64,000 nt of DNA from Musa acuminata AAA Group (GCF_036884655.1 NC_088347.1:13016001-13080000), one strand, 5' to 3'. Counted from the stretch's first letter, positions 43,024-55,500 are shown. Notes: generated from the letters alone by a model not told the origin. Numbers and translations are program-made.

Positions 43024-45237
43024 GTTAGGCCGGTGGATCGGTCGACGTATCGACAGAAGGCTTCGGGCCATGGATTCGGGCATCGGGCCAAGAAGAGTGG
43101 GTATTGTGCTAAGGATATCGGAGTTGCGGAGTCAACTGGCCGATTGGGCAATAGGTCGTAGGAGAGGATGATATGTCGAGAAATCGGATGAAGTGTCGAG
43201 GGACCAATGACATGTCGGACAACTTGATTAATGCTTAGTATTAATTGTTTAGATCGAAGTTTGTTTTACATGTGCAGGATTAACTATGATGGAAGTAAGA
43301 TATGCAACAGGAGTTGCGCCGGAGTCAAGACCATGATCACGTTGGGGGTTCGAGAGTTCGACGGAAGTCCGGACGGTCGTCGGAGGTTCTGCGGGAATAA
43401 ATCCGAGAAGTCCAGGAGCTTGCCAAAGAAGCTCGTCGAAACTCATCAAGTGGATCGTCGCAAGTCCAAGAGTTTGCTGGAAGTCCGCAGGAGCATCGCC
43501 GAAGGTTCGTCGAATGTTCGCCGGAAGCTCGCTGGAAGAAGCGATTGACGCACCGGAGCAAGTTACAGTAAATGTCTTAAGAAATATCATAGTTATCATG
43601 TAGATTAAGTTAGAAATGGGAGGTAATCCCATTAACTTAATCTGGGGGCAATTTGGCCCTTGACAGACCCCAATTGGGCCAAATGGATCAGCCCATTCAA
43701 ACCCAGATTTCCTGGTCGGCGGTGGCACCGCCTAGGAGCTCAATCTCCCAGGAAAACTGGGCGGTGCAACCGCCCAGGTCAAGTGGTGGTACCGCCTGGG
43801 CTTAGTCTCCGAGCGAGATTGGGCTGTAGTACCGCCCCTGTCAAGCGGTGGTACCGCTTGAGCTCGGTCTCCGAGCGGTAGTACCGCCCAGTCATGGTGG
43901 TAGTACCGCTAGGATCTCGAAAATCCAGGAGATGACATTTTTGAGCTTCAAATTCATGCCAGTTTGGGGCCTATATAAACCCCATCCTTTCCTACATGAA
44001 AGGGCACTGAAAAGCACTGAAAGCTTGATCTTATTATGTGATTTTAGAGCTCAAAAGTGTTGTAAAGGCCAATAGTTCTTCTCCCTCTTTTCTTCCAAGT
44101 TTTGATCATTCAAGAGAGGAGTAAAGATTCTATAAGGGTTGTCTCCTAAACTCATCAAAAGGATTGAAACTGTAAAAGGGTGGTTGACCTTCGCCTATTG
44201 AAGGAAGGCCTCTAGTGGATGTCGGTGATCTCATCGGAGGAGAAAACCAAAAGTGGATATAGGTCAAGATTGACCGAACCCTCTAAATCTCAGTTTGCAT
44301 TTACATTATATTCTCTATCTTAACTGCAAACTATCTCCATAGCTTTACTTTAATTGTACTTCACCTAATCTTAAGTTAAAGTACTTTCCGAATCGGCATT
44401 CTTACCAAAATAGTTTTTATCTTACGAATGCAGTTTTAATCGTCGAAAGTTTTTCACTATACTAATTAACCCCCCCCCCCCTTTTAGTACTCTTGATCAT
44501 AACAATTATATGCTAACTACGATTTCTAAGACATAATCTGAGTAAGATAAGTCCGGTTTCTTCCAGTGAGCTTTTGATGATCTTCCGGTAAACTTCTGAC
44601 GATCTCTCGGTAATGTTCCTACGGTCTCCCGGCAAGCTCCTGGACTTCACGATGATCTTCTTGGCGAGTTTCGACGAGCTTGTTTGGCAAACTCTTGGAC
44701 TTCTCAGTTGGTTCTAGCAAAACTTCTGATGAACATTTGGACTTCCAACGAACTATTGAACTCCCAACGAAATCATGTTCTTGACTCCGGGACTTCATTT
44801 TGCTTTATGCCTTGCTATCATAGTTAATCCTGCACACATAAAAAAACATTTTGATCTAGACAATTATTACTAAACATGAATCATGTCGTCCGGCATGTCA
44901 TTAGTCCATCGACGCTTCATCCGATTCTTCGGGGCATTGTCCTCTCTTGCGGCCTATTGCTCAATCGGTCAGTTGACCTCATAACTCCGATATCCTTGGC
45001 ACAATATCCGCTCTTCTTGGCCCGATGCTTGAATCCATGGCCCGAAGCCTTCTGTCGATACTTCGACCGATCCTCCGGCCCGACGTCCAATCTTTTGACA
45101 TGTTTTCCTTTGGCCCAATATGATTCTTCCTACTTTAATTGTCTCTCCCTGATCGAAGCATCTTGCGTCACTCAAAATGCAGATTAAATCATAAACACTT
45201 ATTAATTGGTTTCATCATCAAAATCTGAGATTCAATA

Positions 45238-47606
45238 ATCTCCCCCTTTTTGATGATGATATCCAATTGATGGTGAAGTTAACTTTAACTCTCGGAATTT
45301 AAACAAATTCCCCCTATCAATATACCATATTGATAGAACCTTGAATTCAAGTCATTATAAATTTCATCATGAATATTTGCAACGCGTGATCATGCATAAC
45401 ATGATCATACTTCTCTCCCTTTGTTATCAACAAAAAGGAGAAGTTCCAATTATTAAGTATTTTAGACATACTGTCAGACATTGCATTTATCATCATACAA
45501 TTTGTAAGCTTGAAAATTTAGCAAGTGGTACATCATACAAGTTATCAAGTTTTAGATATGCAAGGTAGTAAGATAGCAAGTTTATACAAGCTAGAAAAAA
45601 TTTAGAAAGCAAATGCAAGATAGCTTTCTTATGGAAGTGAGTAAGCTAGTGATTCTTGCTTTCTATTGCAATGTGCAAGTTACAAGCTTTACTTCTTGAG
45701 ATTGGTAAGATAATGATATTCAAGATAACAAGCTCTTTCTTCTCTTTTGAGAAGTGCTATTTTTGCTTCATTTGCAAAGTGCAAGCTAGCAAAATTTTGT
45801 ATTATTTTACAATAATCAAGTTAGCAATTTGGCAAGTGTTATTTCTCTTTGAAGTATGAAGGTTAGCAAGTTTTTGAAAAATAATGTAAGATAACAAGCT
45901 AGCAATATACAATGTTTTATATGAAGCAAGTTACATGAAGTACGTTTGTATCTTCTCTTTAGATGTGCAAGCAAGCAAGCAAGTTTTTGCATCTTCTCCC
46001 CCTTTGTCATTGTCAAAAAGATGGGAAGAATATAATTTTTTTTTTTCCTTTACAATAATTTTTAAATCATGACAAAGGATTAATAATAAAAAAATCAAGT
46101 TATAAATGTCAACATATTTTTTCATCATGAATATTTTATCATTACATGCATCAGTATCATAAGTTGAAGTATTGCAGGCATAATATCAAATCATCATTCA
46201 TAATTACAATAATATTTCAATCATTATTTTAATATGTTTGTACATCATTATGGTTTCAATTTAAAGCATGCACAATTTCAAAACTTTGCATATGGTATCC
46301 TTACTTCATGCATAACATCAATAAATCAATCATGATATTCATGCATTCATGATACATCATTTTGGCAACAAATCATAGCATTTCAAATCATGATGGTATC
46401 TAAATGTCAAATTATATTACATCCTATCATGCATGATCATAACTTCTTATTTGTTTGCATAAATTCATAAGTATTTCATGCATAATTTCATATCATCATA
46501 TGAAAAATATCAAAAGAATTTTGGTGATGAGATATACAAATCATGAAGACAAATTGTGAATATCAAGAGACATATTATGATTCTTTTTTGATAACACAAA
46601 TAGCGAAAAGAAAGAATCATAGTAGACAATCTTGATTTATAAAAAGAATTTTCAAGTTATAATTCCGAAAAATCAAGAGAAATCATGATTCATTTTAATA
46701 AATCTCCTCTTAAATAAATAACGAAAATAATTCTTAGGAAATCATGATATAAATAAAATTCATTCAATCTTGTAGGAGAACAAGATTATGAATCATAAAA
46801 ATTGTAATTCCGAAAAATCATGATTTATCTAAAAAATTCTCCTCTTTAAATATTCGAAAAGTGATCTTAGGAGATCAAATAATAAAAAATATTCAAATGA
46901 AATTTTAAGTCATGAATTTTGAAAAAGATATTCTCTTTAGTAAATCGTAAAAGGAAACATAGGAGAAAAAGATTTCAATTCATGCATAAGAACTCTTATG
47001 AATCATATTAAAAATTTTCTCAAAATGCAAGAGAATAAAGAGTAAGAAATCTTGATTCATAAAAGATTTCAAGCTATAAATCTCGAGAAATCAAGATCAT
47101 GATTTCGATAAAACCCATTAAATTCAAACCATCATAATCAATTTCACGGTTTACAAAATTCATAACATAAATAGATTCATGATTTTAAATCCAATAATAT
47201 ATTTTTCTTTTTATCTGTTACATTTGAAGTGATCGATTTCATAGAAGCATGTTAAAGTTTTTTTCGTACGAAAACTATACATCATAGTTTAAAATTGAAA
47301 GAGCAAATATCATAATAGAAATCATCAAGATCAATAAACCATAAATTACCCAAAACTAATCATAACTTCAAATCATCATGCATAATTTCAAAAAATAAAT
47401 TTATTAGGCATGATATCATCAAACATGATTTCATAAGGCATTTTTAATCAAAATCATTTTGTTTATCATAAACATGTAATTTTCATGATTATTTTCAAAA
47501 TTACTAGAATGGTAAGCATGATTCCTAATTTTTTGTATTTTCATTATTAAACATATAATTTAAAAAAAAAATAATTCTAAATTAAAAAAATAACTTATGA
47601 AAAGCA
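45238..47606 (-). other. PPT and non-coding 3' internal region of SV-E
   Basis: The PPT is at 45238-45252 (minus strand CAAAAAGGGGGAGAT). The following 2.3 kb is AT-rich with no credible ORF. It holds internal polypurine-like tracts on the minus strand near 45411-45423 and 45996-46008 and several GCAAGCTAGC words (about 45780 and 45895). It resembles the matching region of SV-C, so the two families share this arrangement. Confidence 0.7.
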
Positions 47607-48550
47607 TTATGTAATTTTGAAATAAATTAAGGGCATTTTGATTACCTCATCGTCGAAAGCCGTTAAGGCATAGTTTGTAACCTCGCCTTTGTTGATTTTC
47701 TCCTCGTCTTCAGAGGAGCTCGATTCATCCAAAGTCACCTTCTTCTTCTTGCGTTCATAGTAAGTAGTTGCATTCTTTTTATTCTTTAATTTTTGTTTCA
47801 TGAACTTTTTAAATTTCATAGTGAGAAGTTCAATTTCACCATCACTTGAGCTTATGCTCGAGTGATTTTCAATTGTTCTAAGTCCGAAATCCTTCATGTT
47901 CTTTAGAAGGTTGTTCTCGAGTTGTTTTTTTACCATATTGTTCATTTCATAGGTCATTAAAGATCCAATTAGTTTTTCCAGTGGAAGATTGTTTAGGTTT
48001 TTAGCCTCTTGTATGGCAGTTACTTTTGAATCCCAATCTTTAGAAAGTGAATGTAAAATTTTGTTTACAAGTTCAAATCCGAAAAACTTTTACTAAGTGA
48101 TTTTAAAACATTGATGACATCCGTAAAACGGGTGTATATGTCTCCAATGGTTTCGCTTGGTTTCATATGAAATAATTCAAAATCATGCATCAAAAGATTA
48201 ATCTTTGAAACTTTTACTCTACTAATGCCTTCGTGGGTGGTTTTAAGAATGTGTCAAATGTCGAATGCCATTTCACACATAGAAACACGATTAAACTTAG
48301 TTTTGTCTAAAGCGCAAAATAGAGCGTTCATAGCTCTAGCATTTAAAGAAAATGTCTTCTTCTCCAAATCATTCCAATGGTTCATTGGAAGAGAAGATAT
48401 TCAAAAACCACTTTCAATAATGTTCCATAAGTTCAAATCCAAAGAAAGCAATAAAACTCTCATTCAAGTTTTCTAATATGTGTAGTCCATCCCATTGAAA
48501 AAGGGAGGACGAATGAGAGACTGACCCTCTTGAAAGCTAAAAAGATCCAT
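47607..48550 (-). pseudogene. gag: gag of SV-E (multiple stops and frameshifts)
   Basis: ATG at 48548-48550. Remnants include PPFFNGMDYTY followed by a stop where the Trp codon should be (near 48477), a capsid region with ETIGDIYTRF-like sequence (48120-48160), a 1-bp deletion near 48080, and the C-terminal stretch 47607-47957 (LDESSSSEDEEKINKGE, ending KMPLIYFKIT). The zinc knuckle is reduced to TYYERKKKK. It is the most decayed of the four Sirevirus gags, in keeping with SV-E being the outermost and oldest of the nest. Confidence 0.8.
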
Positions 48551-48585
48551 TTCTCTTAGGTGTTAAGCCAAATGAGAAATACGAG

Positions 48586-48597
48586 GCTCTAATACCA
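48586..48597 (-). promoter_or_regulatory. Primer-binding site of SV-E (one change)
   Basis: The minus strand reads TGGTATTAGAGC; the canonical site has C at the seventh base. It is consistent with later decay by a C-to-T change. Confidence 0.8.
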
Positions 48598-48599
48598 AC

Positions 48600-50239
48600 T
48601 ATTAGGAATGAGTCGACACTAAGAGAGAGGGTGAATTAGTGCAGCGGTAAAAATTACGTCGATTAGAAAAACCTTTGTACGATAAAATCTGATTTCGACA
48701 AAAACTGTTTCAGAAAGATCTTTAAATTGAAAGCATACGGAAGTGCAGTTGATGTAAAGCAAGGAAGACAGTTTGTAGTTAAGATAAATGAGAAAACAGA
48801 AATGCAAACTGATTTATAGTGGTTCAGTCATCGTGACCTACATCCACTCGCCGATTCCTCTTCTATCGAGGCCACCGGCATCCACTATTGATCTTCCTTT
48901 AATAGGCGAAGATCAACCTCCTTCTTGCACCCCTCTTCTCCTTTTATCAGGTTTAGGAGACAACCCTTACAAGCACTCACTCCTCTCTCAAACTATTCTA
49001 ACACTTAAACTAGAAGAGGAGGATTCTCACAAGAGATTATAACAGCGTTTTTCCCTCTTTAAATTCTCTGTGCTTGTGTAAGTTAACTAGGGATGAGAGG
49101 GGTATTTATAGGTTTCAAGTTGATTCAAACTTAAAGCTTAAAAAGGTCTCATCCTAGGTTTCCTGGGTACTGGCGGTACCACTGCCGTTCTTGGGCGGTA
49201 CTACCGACGTAGGATCTGCAGTTGGACGGTACCACCGTCGAACAGGGGTGGTACCACTGTTGGTAGCATTGCTGTCGGTGGTACCACCGTCTAGCCTAGG
49301 TGGTACCACTGTTGGCAGCATTGTTGTCGGTGATACCATTGCCCAACCTTGGCAGTACCACCACCCAGATTTCTTAGGGTGCTATTCCCCAAGCGGTGCC
49401 ACCGCTGGCAAGGGTTTCAGCACCTTGGTTGGGCCTTGAATCCGGCCCAAACCAGCATAACTTTGGGCCCATTTGGCTCCTAACAGAGTTGATAGGATTA
49501 CCTCCCAATCCCAACTCCAATTATGTACTAACTATGATTCCTAAGACATAATCTAAGCAAGATAAATCTGATTTCTTCCGGCGATCTTCCGGTGAACTTC
49601 CGATGATCTCTCGATAATGTTCCAATGGTTTCCCAGCATGCTCCTAGACTTCACGATGATCTTCTTAGCGAGTTCCAATGACCTTCTTTGGCAAGCTCCG
49701 GGACTTCTCGGTTGGTTCTGGTAGAACTTCCGACGAACGTCTGGACTTCGGCGAACTCTCGAACTCCCAACGATATCGCGTTCTTCACTCTGAGACTTTA
49801 TTTTACTTTATGCCTTGCTATCATAGTTAATCCTGCACACATAAAAGCACACTTTGATCTAGATAATTATTACTAAGCATGAATCATGTCGTCCGGCATG
49901 TCATTGGTCCATCAACGCTTCGTCCGATTCTTCGACACATCGTCCTCTCTTGTGGCCTATTGCCCAATCGGCTAATTGACCTCGCAACTCCAATATCTTT
50001 GGCGCAATATCCGCTCTTCTTGGCCTGATGCCCGAATCCATGGCCTGAAGCCTTCTATCGATATGTTGACCGATCCTCCGGCCCGACGTCCAATCTTCCG
50101 ACATGTTTTTCTCCACCCAACATGATTATTCATACTTTAATTGTCTCTCCCTGATCGAAGCATCCTGTGTCACTCATAACGTAGATTAAATCATAAATAC
50201 TTATTAATTAGTTTCAACATCAAAATCTGAGATTCAACA
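48600..50239 (-). repeat. 5' LTR of SV-E
   Basis: 1640 bp. It starts TATTAGGAATGAGTCGACAC (canonical TG mutated) and ends at GATTCAACA. It holds a GGTGGTACCACC / GGCGGTACCACC array (about 49170-49410) beside a TATTTATAGG box near 49102-49111. No 18-bp leader array and no long G-run (only GAGAGAGGG near 48622). Confidence 0.88.
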
Positions 50240-50244
50240 CTGAG

Positions 50245-50656
50245 GACATAGTATGCTTGGTCGAGTCCCTCGATGGTATAGTATCGAATCAGACTCATCT
50301 TGTAACGATGGTGTTAACTTAACTGGACATCATGGTTGGTCGAGTCCCTCGAGACCTAGGTAGTTCGGAGGCCGAACAGGACAGGAATCATAAGGAGTTG
50401 TGATCAGTAAGAGTTGCCAACCTTTTGGGATTAGTGTGATTGGTCGAGTCGCTCGAGGTTACATTAAGATGCTGATTGGATCCCGATCCCCACTATTAGT
50501 CTTCCGGAGACTTTCGTTTCACGTGCTGAGGGTGTCACGTGACTCGCTAGTAAAATAGTGGGAGTAGATTAAGATAGAAGTCCATATCTTATTTGTTTAT
50601 TTTTGTAAAATGTACATGTTATTTATTTCTGTTGCATCTTTACTTTCAGAAAAAAA
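50245..50656 (+). promoter_or_regulatory. COP-H leader with three TCGAG-TCC-CTCGA palindromes
   Basis: Perfect or near-perfect copies of TTGGTCGAGTCCCTCGA occur at about 50257-50273, 50336-50352 and 50440-50456 (the last with TCG in the loop). Each is an inverted repeat with 5-bp arms and a 3-base loop. A degraded fourth copy is left of SV-E near 19777. The segment ends in a pyrimidine-rich tract and CAG just before gag. Confidence 0.6.
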
Positions 50657-51568
50657 ATATCACTTTCAAATCCTTTATATAGCATACTTGATGTTAACCG
50701 CTACATTGGTTCGAATTATATGGATTGGCTTCGCAACTTGAGAATTGTTCTCACGATAGAGAAAATCATGTACATCTTTGATACAATGATACGTACGCCC
50801 GAGGAAGGGGTAAGCGAGGATGAGATCGCTCGCTATGTGAAGTACATAGATGACTCCACTCTTGATCAGTGTTACATGTTGGGCTCTATGACTCTTGAGT
50901 TACAGAGACAACATGAAAAGATGGATGCCAGATCCATTGACCTACTTGTCTGTAAACTGTTTGAGGAACACAAAAGGACTCAGCGATATGAGATATCCAA
51001 GAGCCTCTTCCGTATTATGATGACTGAGGGGACACCAGTTCAAAACCATGTCCTAAAAATGATTGAGTGGATAGAGACACTCACAGGTCTAGGAATGGTC
51101 CTAGAGTATAACTTATGTGTGGATCTTATGCTTCAGTCCCTACTAGATTTCTTTTCACAGTTCATAATGAATTTTAATATGAACAAAGTTGAGGTGACTT
51201 TCCCTGAGCTCCTCAATATATTGAGGGAGGCAGATAGCACTATCAAGAAAGAGAAAGCAGTTCTCTATACTGGTGAGATCAGAAAGAAAAGGAAAGCAGA
51301 AAAGTCCCTTAAGAAGGGCAAGGGCAAGGGCAAACCAAGTAAAGTAAATGTTGCTAAGAAAGACCCAGCAATGGACAAAGGCCAATGTTTCTACTATGGC
51401 AAAGATGGGCACTGGAAGAGGAGCTATAAAGAGTACCTTGTAGAGAGGGCGAAATATAAGCTTAGAGAAGCTTCAGGTACATTCATGGTCAGTCTCTATT
51501 TGTCAGACTCTTATGATAACATATGGGTATTGGATATCGGTAGAGCTTATCATATTTGTAATTTGTTG
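50657..51568 (+). pseudogene. gag: gag of COP-H
   Basis: The frame opens at 50657, where the expected ATG reads ATA; the first in-frame ATG is 50720. Motifs: [43 protein letters not shown] and a basic stretch [18 protein letters not shown] zinc knuckle follows, [18 protein letters not shown], in which the second and last Cys are replaced (Tyr, Tyr), so it is non-functional. The frame then runs into protease: [13 protein letters not shown], with DIG in place of DTG or DSG. A stop occurs at 51569-51571. It is a UBN2-type copia Gag unlike the Sirevirus Gags. Confidence 0.85.
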
Positions 51569-52550
51569 TAGGTTTTGGTAAGAGCTAGGAGATTGGCGAG
51601 AGGCGAGATGGATCTCAAGATGGGTAATGGAGTAAAAGTTGTTGTAGTAGCTATTGGCGAGGTTTCCCTACATCTACCTGGTGGAGCTATTATTGCATTG
51701 GATGCATGCTATTTTGTTCCTTCTATTATCAAAAATATTATTCCCATTTCATGTTTGACAATTAGTGGATATAAATTAGTGTTTGAGAACAATGGTTGTT
51801 CAATATTATTAGATGATGAGATCATCACCAGAGGAACATTGCATAATGGTTTATTTATGCTAGACACTACTCTACATATCATGAATGTAAGTGTGTATAA
51901 TACGAGATGAGATGAACAGTGAATACATGTGGCATTGTAGGCTAGGTCACATCCATGAGAGAAGGATCCAAAAGTTGCTAAAGGATGGATATTTAGATCC
52001 ATTCGACTATGGATTATATACAACTTGCGAGCCTTGCCTTCGTGAAAAACAGACTAATTCTCCATTTAGTGGAACCGGAGAGAGAGCGACTGAGCTGCTA
52101 GAACTCATACATAGTGATATATGTGGACTCATGTTAACTAATGCCATTGGTGGTTACTCCTACTTCATTACTTTTACTGATTTCTCAAGGTATAGATATA
52201 TGTACTTATGAAGTACAAGTCCGAGACCTTTGAGAAATTCAAAGAATATAAGAATGAAGTGAAGAACTAGATTGGAAAGAGTATCAAGACTCTTCGATTA
52301 GATCGAGGAGGTGAGTACTTGAGTATAGAGTTCACCTAGTTCCTCAAGGACCATAATATTATATCCCAATGGACACCTCCTTATACACCTTAGCTCAATG
52401 GTGTATCTGAAAAGAGGAATCGTACACTGTTAGACATGGTACAGTCCATGATGAGTTTCGCTGACCTACCTATCTTATTTTGGGGTGACACCCTAGAGAC
52501 CGCAGTTTACCTTTTGAATAGAGTTTTAACTAAGTCGGTAGTATCTACAC
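51569..52550 (+). pseudogene. pol: Start of pol of COP-H (protease end, integrase), cut by LTR-J
   Basis: After the stop the same frame gives MDLKMGNGVKVVVVAIGEVSL, then YFVPSIIKNIIPISCLTISGY (51575-51900). A frameshift near 51895 leads to the GAG-pre-integrase domain (MWHCRLGHIHERRIQKLL...CEPCLREK, 51930-52065) and the integrase core (ELIHSDICG; TLRLDRGGEYLS; LNGVSEKRNRTLLDMV). Stops near 52268, 52338 and 52392 break the core. The sequence ends at 52550 within the integrase, so RT and RNase H are not in the window. Confidence 0.85.
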
Positions 52551-55500
52551 TGTTAGGATCAAGAGCACTAAGGGGGGGAGGGGGGTGGGGGGGGTGAATT
52601 AGTGCAGCGGAAAACTTTTGACGATTTAAAACGATGTTCGTACGATAAAGATGATTTTGGTAAGAAAGCCAATTCGGAAATCACTTTAACTTGTGATCAA
52701 GCGAGATGTAGTTAAAGTAAAGATATAGAGATAGTTTGTAGTTAAGATAGAGAATAGAATGTAATTGCAAACCGAAATACGAAGTTCATATGATAAAAGT
52801 GATTTCGGTATGAAAGCCGATTCGGAGGTTTCTTTAACTTAGATTAGGCGAAGTGCAGTTAAAGTAAAGCTATGGAGGCAGTTTACAATTAAGATAGAGA
52901 ATAGAAAGTAAATGCAAACCGAGATTTAGAGTGGTTCGGTCAATCTTGACCTACATCCACTTTTGGCTTCCTCCTCCGATGAGGTTACTGACGTCTACTA
53001 GAGGCCTTCCTTCAATAGGTGAAGGCCAACCACTCTTTTATAGTTTTACTCCTTTTGACGGGCTTAGGAGACAACCCTTACAGAATTTTTCTCTTCTCTT
53101 GAAAGCTCAAAACTTGGAACAAAAGAGGGAGGAGAACTTCTAGCATTTAAAACACTTTTAAGTGTTGAATCTCGTATTTTGATGATGAAACTACTTGATA
53201 TATGTTTATGATTTAATATGCGTTTTGAGTGACGTAGGATGCTTCGATCAGGATGAGACAATTAAAGCAGGAAAATCATGTTGTGCCGAAGGAACATGTC
53301 AGAAGATTGGACGTCGGGCCGGTGGATCGGTCGACGTATCGACAAAAGGCTTCGGGCCATGGACTCGGGCATCGGGCCAAGAAGAGCGGGTATTGTGCCA
53401 AGGATATCGGAGTTGCGGAGTCAATTGGACGATTGGGCAATAGGCTGCAGGAGAGGACGATGCGCCGAAGAATCGGACGAAGCGTCGAGGGACCAATGAC
53501 ATGCCGGACAACTTGGTTAATTGCTTAGGATTAATTGTCTCGATCGAAGTTTTGTTGTGCAGGATTAACTATGATAACAATGAAGACATAAAGCGAAATA
53601 AAGTGTCGGAGTCAAGCGTGAAGGATTTGTTGCGAGTTCGAGAGTTCGACGGAAGTCCGAAGGTTCGTCGGGAATGCTACCGGAACTAGCCGAGAATGAG
53701 TTGGGAGCTTGCCGAAGGGTTTTTCGGAAGCTCCTTGGAAGGTTCGTTGGAAGTTCGCGGAGCTCGCCGAGAAAGATCGGAGCTTGCCGAAGAAGCTCGT
53801 TGGAACTCGCTAAGATCAAATCGTGAAGTCTAGGAGCTTGCCGGGAGTCCGCAGAATGGTTTCCGAGAGTTCATCGGAAGACTGCCGGAAGTTTGCCGAA
53901 AGCTCGCCAGAAGAAGTCTTGACTTGCGGACTTTGTAATAGCTTAGAAAATGTCTTTAAATTCATAGTTAGCACGTTAATTAGGGTTAGGATTAGGTGTT
54001 AATCCTATAACCCAAGTAGGGGCCAATTTGGCCCAAGTTCGGACTGGTTTGGACCAAGTTTGGAGCCAAACCAAGTGAGCTGGAATAGTGAAAGAGGTGG
54101 CACCGCCAGGGTTGGAGGTAGCACCGCCCAGGCTATGTCTCCCAGCGAGACTGGGCGGTGCAACCGCCCCAGCCAAGAGGTGCAACCGCCCAGGGCTCAG
54201 TCTTCGAGCGAGACTGGGCGGTGCAACCTCCTCTGTCAAGAGGTAGCACCGCCAAAGCTCAAGTTTCGAGCTCTGCCAAGCGGTGCAACCTCTCCAGTCA
54301 AGAGGTGCAACCGCCTGATCCCGGAATTCCGGGATTTGATGGTTCTAAGCTCCAAATTTGAACTGGGTTGGGGCCTATAAATACCCCACCCATTCAGCAC
54401 AGCAAGAGCAAGATATAGACACCGAAATCTTGATTCTTTCTGTGATTCTAAGAGCTCAAAATTGTTGTAAAGCCTTTAAGTCTCCTCCTTCTGTTCTTTA
54501 AGCTTTTGAATTGTAAAGTGAGGAGAGAAAGGTTCTGTAAGGGTTGTCTCCTGAGCCCATCAAAAGGAGTGAAACTGTAAAAGGGCAGTTGGCCTTCGCC
54601 CATTGAAGGAAGGCAGCTAGTTGACATCGGTGACCTCGTCGGAGGAGGAAGCCAAAAGTGGAGTAGGTCAAGACTGACCGAACCACTCTAAATCTCTGGT
54701 TTGCTTTTATTTCGAGTACCTTATCATTACTGCAAACCTCCTACATAACTACTGCTCTCTGCGCCTTTACGAACAAGTTCTAAGTGCTGATCTTTTCGAA
54801 TCTGTATTCAAACGTAAATCTGTGTTTTTCGTACGATCAGCTTACGTTTGTGTTTTGATTCTGCAAAACTGTCTTCTGTGCTTTTATGAACTAGCTTCTA
54901 AGTTTAGATCCCTTTGAAACTGTTTTAGACGCAAACTACGTTTAGACGTAAAACTGCGTTTAGACGTAAAACTGCGTTTAGACGCAAACTACGTTTAGAC
55001 GTAAAACTGCGTTTAAACGTAAACTGCGCAAACTGTGTTTAAATATAAAACTGTGTTTTAGACGTAAACTTCTTTTAAACGTAAAACTACGTTTAGACGT
55101 AAAACTGGGTTTAGACGCAAACTGCGTTTAGACGTAAAACTGCGTTTAGACGTAAACTGAGTTTAGACGCAAAACTGTGTTTAGACGCAAACTGCGCAAA
55201 CTGTCTTTAGACATAAAACTGTGTTTTAGACGTAAACTTCTTTTAGACGCAAACTGCGTTTAGACGTAAAACTGCGTTTAGACGTAAACTGAGTTCAGAC
55301 GCAAAACTGCGTTCAGACGTAAAACTATGTTTAGACGCAAAACTGCATTTAGATGCAAACTGTATTTAGACGCAAACTGAGTTTAGACGTAAACTATGCT
55401 TAGACGTAAACTGCGCTTAATCTTAAGTAATCTTAGAATCGGCTTTTACATCAAAATCATTTTTATCGGACGAACACAGCTTTCGTTTTTAAATCGCTGA

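Larger units (their letters stand above)
38316..44504 (+). repeat. sLTR-F: solo LTR, split by LARD-G
   Basis: Pieces 38316-38472 and 43024-44504 make one LTR of about 1.64 kb, starting TGTTGAATCTCATATTTTGA and ending CTTGATCATAACA, with perfect ATTAT duplications (38311-38315 and 44505-44509). There is no PBS, internal region or second LTR, so it is a solo LTR left by recombination. It contains a GGCGGT/GGTGGTACCGCC array (about 43700-43915), a TATATAAA box near 43973, and a C-run near 44470. It lies in the 3' LTR of SV-E. Confidence 0.9.
19854..45237 (-). repeat. 3' LTR of SV-E in three pieces
   Basis: Pieces: 19854-20522, 38139-38315 and 44510-45237. Order and orientation match the uninterrupted 5' LTR at 48600-50239, including the GGCGGTACCACC array, the TTTCCTAAGGTGCTATTCCC word and the TCCAATTA / TGCTAACTACGATT junction where sLTR-F entered. 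The outer end has ATA in place of ACA at 45235-45237. Confidence 0.88.
19854..50239 (-). mobile_element. SV-E: gag-only Sirevirus-like element holding further insertions
   Basis: Perfect 5-bp duplications CTGAG flank it (19849-19853 and 50240-50244). Read right to left: 5' LTR 48600-50239, PBS 48586-48597, decayed gag 47607-48550, non-coding region 45253-47606, PPT 45238-45252, and a 3' LTR in three pieces (19854-20522, 38139-38315, 44510-45237) separated by SV-C and sLTR-F. The pieces total about 1574 bp against 1640 bp for the 5' LTR. No pol. Confidence 0.9.
19162..52550 (+). mobile_element. COP-H: old Ty1/copia element split by SV-E and cut by LTR-J
   Basis: The left part (19162-19853) and right part (50245-52550) rejoin when SV-E and one CTGAG duplication are removed. 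The right part carries a non-coding leader, then gag and the start of pol (protease, GAG-pre-integrase, integrase), broken by stops and a frameshift. It ends at 52550, where LTR-J is inserted. I found no LTR end or PBS for this element, so its left limit is uncertain. Its Gag ([18 protein letters not shown] type) differs from the Sirevirus Gags, so it is a separate copia lineage. Confidence 0.75.

Noticed and set aside
53253..53528. 91-codon frame in the LTR U3 (QENHVVPKEHVRRLDVG...), recurring near 3568-3789, 22334-22604 and 37768-38067
   Set aside because: It recurs only because the LTRs are homologous. Overlapping frames in the same DNA are equally open, it lies upstream of the TATA box, and several copies have changes that shorten it.
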